Source of the DNA: CAZFBR01 sp035353495 [NCBI: uncultured bacterium] | Lineage (GTDB): Bacteria > DAOPZR01 | Assembly (NCBI GenBank): GCA_964517215.1 | Contig: CAZFBR010000155.1 | Coordinates: 1-8,481 of the forward strand | Length of the DNA: 8,481 bases | Direction of reading: 5' to 3' | Shown: positions 4,710 to 8,481 of the stretch, in pieces | How positions within the stretch are numbered: position 1 is the first letter of the stretch | Layout of the letters: every line of letters begins with the position of its first letter | Notes under the pieces: model-generated | What the model was told of the DNA's origin: nothing | Database searches by the model: none | Seen by the model: only the letters and a program-made list of their open reading frames with translations | Made by a program: the position numbers and the translations under genes

Positions 4710-7678
4710 GCGATCTCAGCGGGTTTTCCCTGCTGGAACTGTTCCGGTCCGAGGTCGAGACCCAGGCCGGGATCCTGACCAGCGGCCTGCTGGCGCTGGA
4801 GAACGCGCCGGGGACGCCGCAGGCGATCGAGCCGCTGATGCGCGCGGCGCACAGCGTCAAGGGCGCCGCGCGCATCGTCTCATGCGACAGCGCGGTAACC
4901 ATTGCGCACGCCATGGAGGATTGCCTCGTTGCCGCGCAAAAGGGGGAGATCACCCTGCCGTCGGCGCGGATCGATGCGCTGCTGGCCGGGGTTGACCTGC
5001 TCTCCGCGGTGGCGCAGCTTGAGCCGGCGGCGGCGGCGGACTGGGCGGCGGCGCAGGCGGAGACCATCGCGGCGCTGCTGCGCCAGCTGGCGGACCGCAG
5101 TGCGGCCGGTCCGGCGTCGGCGACCGCAGCGGTGCCAGCGTCACCGGCGGTATCGTCGCCGGCGGAGGTGCCGGTCGTGACCCCGGCAGCGGCGGTGCGT
5201 GCGCCCGAGCCGGTGGCGGCAACGGCAGGGGCTGCGGCACCGGCAGCCAGTGCGCCGCCGCTTGCCGCGCAACCGGCGGCTGTCCGTCCGGCCCCCGGCG
5301 GGGATTTGAGCGGTTGTTCCCTGCTGGAACTGTTCCGGTCCGAGGTCGAGACCCAGGCCGGGATCCTGACCAGCGGCCTGCTGGCGCTGGAGAACGCGCC
5401 GGGGACGCCGCAGGCGATCGAGCCGCTGATGCGCGCGGCGCACAGCGTCAAGGGCGCCGCGCGCATCGTCTCATGCGACAGCGCGGTAACCATTGCGCAC
5501 GCCATGGAGGATTGCCTCGTTGCCGCGCAAAAGGGGGAGATCACCCTGCCGTCGGCGCGGATCGATGCGCTGCTGGCCGGGGTTGACCTGCTCTCCGCGG
5601 TGGCGCAGCTTGAGCCGGCGGCGGCGGCGGACTGGGCGGCGGCGCAGGCGGAGACCATCGCGGCGCTGCTGCGCCAGCTGGCGGACCGCAGTGCGGCCGG
5701 TCCGGCGACGGCGACCGCAGCGGTGCCAGCGTCGCCGGCGGTATTGTCGCCGGCGGAGGTGCCGGTCGTGACCCCGGCAGCGGCGGTGCGTGCGTCCGAG
5801 GCGGTGGCGGCAACGCCGGTGGCTGCGGCACCGGCGCCCGGTGCGCCGCAGAGTGCGGCGGCGGCTTCCGTTGCTGGCCCCGCGCCGGCTGCCGCAGTGG
5901 CTGCTCCCGCCCGACCGGCTGCTGCTGCCGCCCGTCCGGCGGCAGAGGGCGGCGCGCGCGATTTGCGCATCAGTGCGGAACGGCTGAGCCGGCTGATGGG
6001 CCAGACCGGCGAGGTGCTGATCGAGGCCAAACGGATGCCGAAGTTCGGCGAAAATATGCTGCGGCTCAAACAGCAGCTGGCCGGACTCGCCCGCCGGCTG
6101 GAAGACCTGCGCGACCGCGACAATGATCCGCGGGCGGCGCAGCTGCTGGCCGACTGCAATGCGGCCCGGGAAACCCTTGCGGTGCAGCTGGCGGACCACG
6201 ACTTTGCCGCGCGGCGCATCGACGGGATTGCCGAACGCCTGCATCGCGAGGTGCTCGCCTGCCGCATGCGCCCGTTTAACGACGGGGTGCAGGGCTTCCC
6301 GCGCATGGTGCGGGACGTGGCCCGGCAGCTGGGCAAGTCCGTGCGTTTTGAACTGCGCAATACCGAGACGCGGGTCGACCGCGATATCCTCGAAAAGCTC
6401 GAGGCGCCGCTCACCCACCTGCTGCGCAATGCCCTTGATCACGGGCTGGAAACGCCGGCCGAGCGGCGTGCGGCGGGCAAGCCGGAGACCGGGACGCTGA
6501 CCCTGTCCGCGGAACACCGCGCGGGCATGCTGATGGTGACCGTGGCCGATGACGGGCGCGGCGTCGATTACGAGCGGCTGACCGCGCGCATCCGCGAGCG
6601 CAATCTCGCGCCCGCCGAGCTGCTGGCCAAGCTGACCCGGCCGGAGCTGCTTGAGTTCATGTACCTGCCCGGTTTTTCCACAGCGGCGGCGGTGACGGAG
6701 ATTTCCGGGCGCGGCGTCGGGCTGGATGTGGTGCTGACCATGGCGCAGGAAGTGGGCGGCAGCATCCGCACCGAAAGCGAACCGGGGCAGGGCACGCAGT
6801 TTATCATGCAGCTCCCGCTCACCCTGTCGGTGGTGCGCGCGCTACTGGTCGAGATTGCGGATGAGGCCTATGCCTTTCCGCTGGCGCGGCTGGACCGCAC
6901 CCTGGCGGCGACGGCGGATCAGGTGCGCAGCACTGAAGGGCGCCAGTTCCTGCAGCTCGAAGAGACCCCGCTGGCGCTGCTCTCGGCGCGGCAGCTGCTG
7001 GGCGCGGACGAACTGGCAACAGTGCCGCCTGCGCTCGCGGTGGTGGTGGTCAGCGACCGCCGCCAGCGCTGCGGGCTGGTGGTCGACCGGGTCCTGGGCG
7101 AGCATGACCTGGTGGTCAAGCCGCTCGACCCGCGTCTGGGCAAGGTGCCGGACATCGGCGCGGCGGCGCGGCTCCCCGACGGGGTGCCGGTGCTCATCTT
7201 CGATGTCGACGATATCTTCCGCTCGATCGACAATCTGCTCAGCGGCGGACGGGCGCGCCGCGTGTCCCGCCGTGCCGGTGCGGGGGCGACCCGCAAGAAG
7301 CGGGTGCTGGTGGTCGATGATTCGCTGACGGTGCGCGAGATGGAACGGGCGCTGCTCGCGGCCAACGGGTATGACGTCACCGTGGCGGTGGACGGCATGG
7401 ACGGCTGGAATACGGTGCGCGGCGGGGATTTTGACCTGGTGATCAGCGATGTGGACATGCCGCGCCTGAACGGCCTCGAATTTGTCGGCCGGCTCAAGAA
7501 CGATCCCACCCTGCGCCGGCTGCCGGTGGTGATGGTCTCCTACAAGGACCGTGACGAGGACCGCCAGCGCGGGCTGGATGCGGGGGCCAACGCCTACCTG
7601 ACCAAGAGCAGTTTCAGTGACGATACGCTGCTGCACACCGTGCGGGAACTGATTGCCGCGGCGGGCGCGCCGGCATGA
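4706..7678 (+). CDS. wspE: Hybrid CheA histidine kinase with two Hpt domains and C-terminal receiver, WspE-like
   Basis: Kinase of 990 residues at the core of the pathway. Domains in order: Hpt1 (about 1-130, phosphorylated His49 in RAAHSVKGAAR); Ala/Pro-rich linker; Hpt2 (about 200-330, His246, the same motif); a second Ala/Pro-rich linker to about 418; dimerisation helices from DLRISAERLSRLMG (about 419); an HATPase with N box HLLRNALDHGLE (about 571-582), G1 ADDGRGVD (about 614-621), F box GFST (about 655) and G2 GRGVGLDVV (about 668-676); a CheW-like regulatory domain (about 703-840); and a receiver (about 866-985) with Asp871/Asp872, phosphoacceptor Asp915 (VISDVDMPRLNG) and the conserved Lys in YLTKSS. 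No CheY-binding P2 domain is visible. CheA-REC fusion is standard for WspE, in which CheA passes phosphate to WspR and WspF. The second Hpt is unusual: WspE normally has one. All catalytic motifs are intact, so both Hpts could be substrates. Start ATG 4706 (ATGA overlap, only a weak AAGG upstream) is preferred over the in-frame ATG 4556, which lies deep inside wspD. Confidence 0.97.
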   Translation: MSDLSGFSLLELFRSEVETQAGILTSGLLALENAPGTPQAIEPLMRAAHSVKGAARIVSCDSAVTIAHAMEDCLVAAQKGEITLPSARIDALLAGVDLLSAVAQLEPAAAADWAAAQAETIAALLRQLADRSAAGPASATAAVPASPAVSSPAEVPVVTPAAAVRAPEPVAATAGAAAPAASAPPLAAQPAAVRPAPGGDLSGCSLLELFRSEVETQAGILTSGLLALENAPGTPQAIEPLMRAAHSVKGAARIVSCDSAVTIAHAMEDCLVAAQKGEITLPSARIDALLAGVDLLSAVAQLEPAAAADWAAAQAETIAALLRQLADRSAAGPATATAAVPASPAVLSPAEVPVVTPAAAVRASEAVAATPVAAAPAPGAPQSAAAASVAGPAPAAAVAAPARPAAAAARPAAEGGARDLRISAERLSRLMGQTGEVLIEAKRMPKFGENMLRLKQQLAGLARRLEDLRDRDNDPRAAQLLADCNAARETLAVQLADHDFAARRIDGIAERLHREVLACRMRPFNDGVQGFPRMVRDVARQLGKSVRFELRNTETRVDRDILEKLEAPLTHLLRNALDHGLETPAERRAAGKPETGTLTLSAEHRAGMLMVTVADDGRGVDYERLTARIRERNLAPAELLAKLTRPELLEFMYLPGFSTAAAVTEISGRGVGLDVVLTMAQEVGGSIRTESEPGQGTQFIMQLPLTLSVVRALLVEIADEAYAFPLARLDRTLAATADQVRSTEGRQFLQLEETPLALLSARQLLGADELATVPPALAVVVVSDRRQRCGLVVDRVLGEHDLVVKPLDPRLGKVPDIGAAARLPDGVPVLIFDVDDIFRSIDNLLSGGRARRVSRRAGAGATRKKRVLVVDDSLTVREMERALLAANGYDVTVAVDGMDGWNTVRGGDFDLVISDVDMPRLNGLEFVGRLKNDPTLRRLPVVMVSYKDRDEDRQRGLDAGANAYLTKSSFSDDTLLHTVRELIAAAGAPA
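4712..5260 (+). repeat. Tandem duplication, copy 1 (Hpt domain plus linker)
   Basis: First unit of an in-frame direct repeat inside cheA; the second unit lies 591 bp downstream (197 codons). Aligned by eye over 549 bp, I count 16 mismatches: four at the left end (4715, 4717, 4723, 4725) and twelve in the linker from 5117 on. The 391 bases 4726-5116 show no mismatch, including synonymous positions. The unit encodes one full Hpt domain and most of the Ala/Pro-rich linker behind it. Confidence 0.95.
5303..5851 (+). repeat. Tandem duplication, copy 2 (Hpt domain plus linker)
   Basis: Second unit of the direct repeat, with identical core 5317-5707. Compared with copy 1 it has Cys for Phe just before the LLELF motif, and linker changes Ser to Thr (5708), Ser to Leu (5745) and Pro to Ser (5795). 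After 5851 the sequences stop matching. Copy 2 is followed by its own longer Ala/Pro linker, leading to the dimerisation helices at about 5960. Confidence 0.95.
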
Positions 7679-8481
7679 GGGTCGGCATCGTCAACGACCT
7701 GCGGCTGGCGCTCACCGCGCTGACGCATATTGTCAACACCACGCCGGGCATGACGGTTGCCTGGACGGCCATGGACGGTCAGCAGGCGGTTGACCGCTGC
7801 GCCGCCGACCGTCCGGACATCATTCTCATGGACCTGATTATGCCGGTCATGAACGGGGTCGAAGCGACCCGCCGGATCATGACCGCAACGCCGTGCGCCA
7901 TTCTCATTGTCACCGCGTCGGTCGGTCAGAATATTGCCCTGGTCTTTGAAGCCATGGGCGCGGGCGCACTCGATGTGGTCAAAACCCCGGTGTTGGGTCC
8001 GGGCGGATCGCTGACCGGCGCGCAGCCGCTGCTGGACAAGATGGCCACCATCCGGTTTATCATCAGTGCGGCGCGGCCGGCCGCGCCGCCGGTGGTGCCG
8101 GTGGCGGCTGCCGCCGGCAGGGTGTTGGGGGTGCCGCCGCTGGTCGTTATCGGCTGCTCGACAGGCGGGCCGCGCGCGCTGGCGGACATCATCCGCGACC
8201 TGCCGCCGGACTGCCCCGCCGGAGTGGTGGTGGTGCAGCATATCGACCGCGGATTTGTCGCCGGCCTGGCGGAATGGCTGGCCGGGTTCACCCCGCTGCC
8301 GGTCCGCCTGGCGGAGGAGGGGGAGCGGATCACCCCCGGCGTTATTCATATCGCGGTGTCCGGCAATCATCTCGTCCTGCGACCTGACCGGTGTTTTGCC
8401 TACACCCCGGAACCGCGGGACAATCCGTTTCGGCCGTCGGTGGATGTGTTTTTTGCCAGTGTCGCTGCGCACTGGCCGCGG
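7675..8481 (+). CDS. wspF: CheB receptor methylesterase, WspF-like (3' end outside window)
   Basis: The frame is open from ATG 7675 (ATGA overlap with cheA) to the last base, 269 residues. The N-terminal receiver (1 to about 120) has phosphoacceptor Asp53 in ILMDLIMPVMNGVEATRRI, then VTAS and ALDVVKTP carrying the conserved Thr and Lys. A linker of about 30 residues (LLDKMATIRFII, then Ala/Pro-rich) leads to the methylesterase domain at PPLVVIGCSTGGPRAL, with nucleophile Ser162, followed by VVVQHID with catalytic His189. RPSVDVFFASVA is near the right edge. The catalytic Asp of CheB, in the GNDGA region, would lie just past the edge. The receiver's acidic pair reads IVND instead of the usual DD, as I recall for WspF. 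It removes methyl groups from receptors and, in Wsp, acts as negative feedback on the WspR output. There is no ribosome site of note; translation is probably coupled to cheA. Loss of wspF raises c-di-GMP in Pseudomonas, which makes its intact look here relevant. Confidence 0.95.
   Translation, partial: MRVGIVNDLRLALTALTHIVNTTPGMTVAWTAMDGQQAVDRCAADRPDIILMDLIMPVMNGVEATRRIMTATPCAILIVTASVGQNIALVFEAMGAGALDVVKTPVLGPGGSLTGAQPLLDKMATIRFIISAARPAAPPVVPVAAAAGRVLGVPPLVVIGCSTGGPRALADIIRDLPPDCPAGVVVVQHIDRGFVAGLAEWLAGFTPLPVRLAEEGERITPGVIHIAVSGNHLVLRPDRCFAYTPEPRDNPFRPSVDVFFASVAAHWPR

Noticed and set aside
5108-5302. Ala/Pro/Val-rich low-complexity stretch considered as a separate minisatellite.
   Set aside because: I see no regular short repeat unit. 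It reads as an ordinary flexible interdomain linker with GC-rich codons, and its similarity to 5699-5851 is part of the larger duplication.
4706-5851. The Hpt repeat as a sequencing or assembly error.
   Set aside because: The copies differ at 16 positions on both sides of the identical core, have different outer flanks, and the frame is kept over 591 bp, so two real copies are the simplest reading. Extra collapsed copies cannot be excluded.
4651-6429. 592-codon open frame on the minus strand opposite cheA.
   Set aside because: It is Ser/Ala/Arg-rich with no recognisable domain and is explained by GC-rich codon bias in cheA; parts of it are repeated only because the Hpt duplication is repeated.
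7594-8472. 292-codon minus-strand frame, the longest closed frame at the right end.
   Set aside because: The plus strand here encodes an unmistakable CheB with intact receiver and methylesterase motifs; the minus frame is His/Arg-rich shadow sequence.

Overview
The window is a tightly packed, single-direction (+ strand) chemosensory operon from a GC-rich bacterium, most likely a beta- or gammaproteobacterium. Nearly all third codon positions are G or C, and the proteins most resemble the Wsp ('wrinkly spreader') alternative-cellular-function pathway of Pseudomonas, Burkholderia and relatives. I cannot name the genus from sequence alone. There are no RNA genes, insertion sequences, CRISPR arrays, internal promoters or terminators that I can support, and no non-coding stretch longer than a few bases.

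Layout from left to right: (1) the C-terminal end of a methyl-accepting chemotaxis protein (MCP) that begins before the window (1-468); (2) a complete transmembrane MCP with a long helical periplasmic domain, HAMP and WspA-type signalling tip (465-2366); (3) a small CheW adaptor, WspB-like (2369-2809, or from 2363); (4) a CheR methyltransferase with three TPR repeats, WspC-like (2806-4038); (5) a second CheW with an N-terminal four-cysteine motif, WspD-like (4035-4709); (6) a CheA histidine kinase fused to a C-terminal receiver domain, WspE-like (4706-7678); (7) a CheB methylesterase, WspF-like, cut by the right edge (7675-8481). The order A-B-C-D-E-F matches the wsp operon. The usual last gene, a WspR-type diguanylate cyclase, would lie just beyond the right edge and cannot be seen.

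Proposed working model (from the known Wsp pathway, not shown here): the membrane receptor(s) sense a surface or chemical cue and signal through the CheW adaptors to the CheA-REC kinase. Phosphate then passes to an output receiver, in Wsp the diguanylate cyclase WspR, and to CheB. CheR and CheB set receptor methylation. Five of the six gene junctions are exact 4-bp ATGA overlaps; the sixth is a GTGA overlap or a 2-bp gap depending on the start chosen. The proteins are therefore probably made by coupled translation.

Two things set this locus apart from a textbook wsp operon. First, the kinase carries two Hpt phosphotransfer domains made by an in-frame 591-bp tandem duplication, with a 391-bp core that I read as identical at every base. 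Second, there are two adjacent MCP genes, the complete one having an input domain that looks like a helical bimodular (HBM) sensor.
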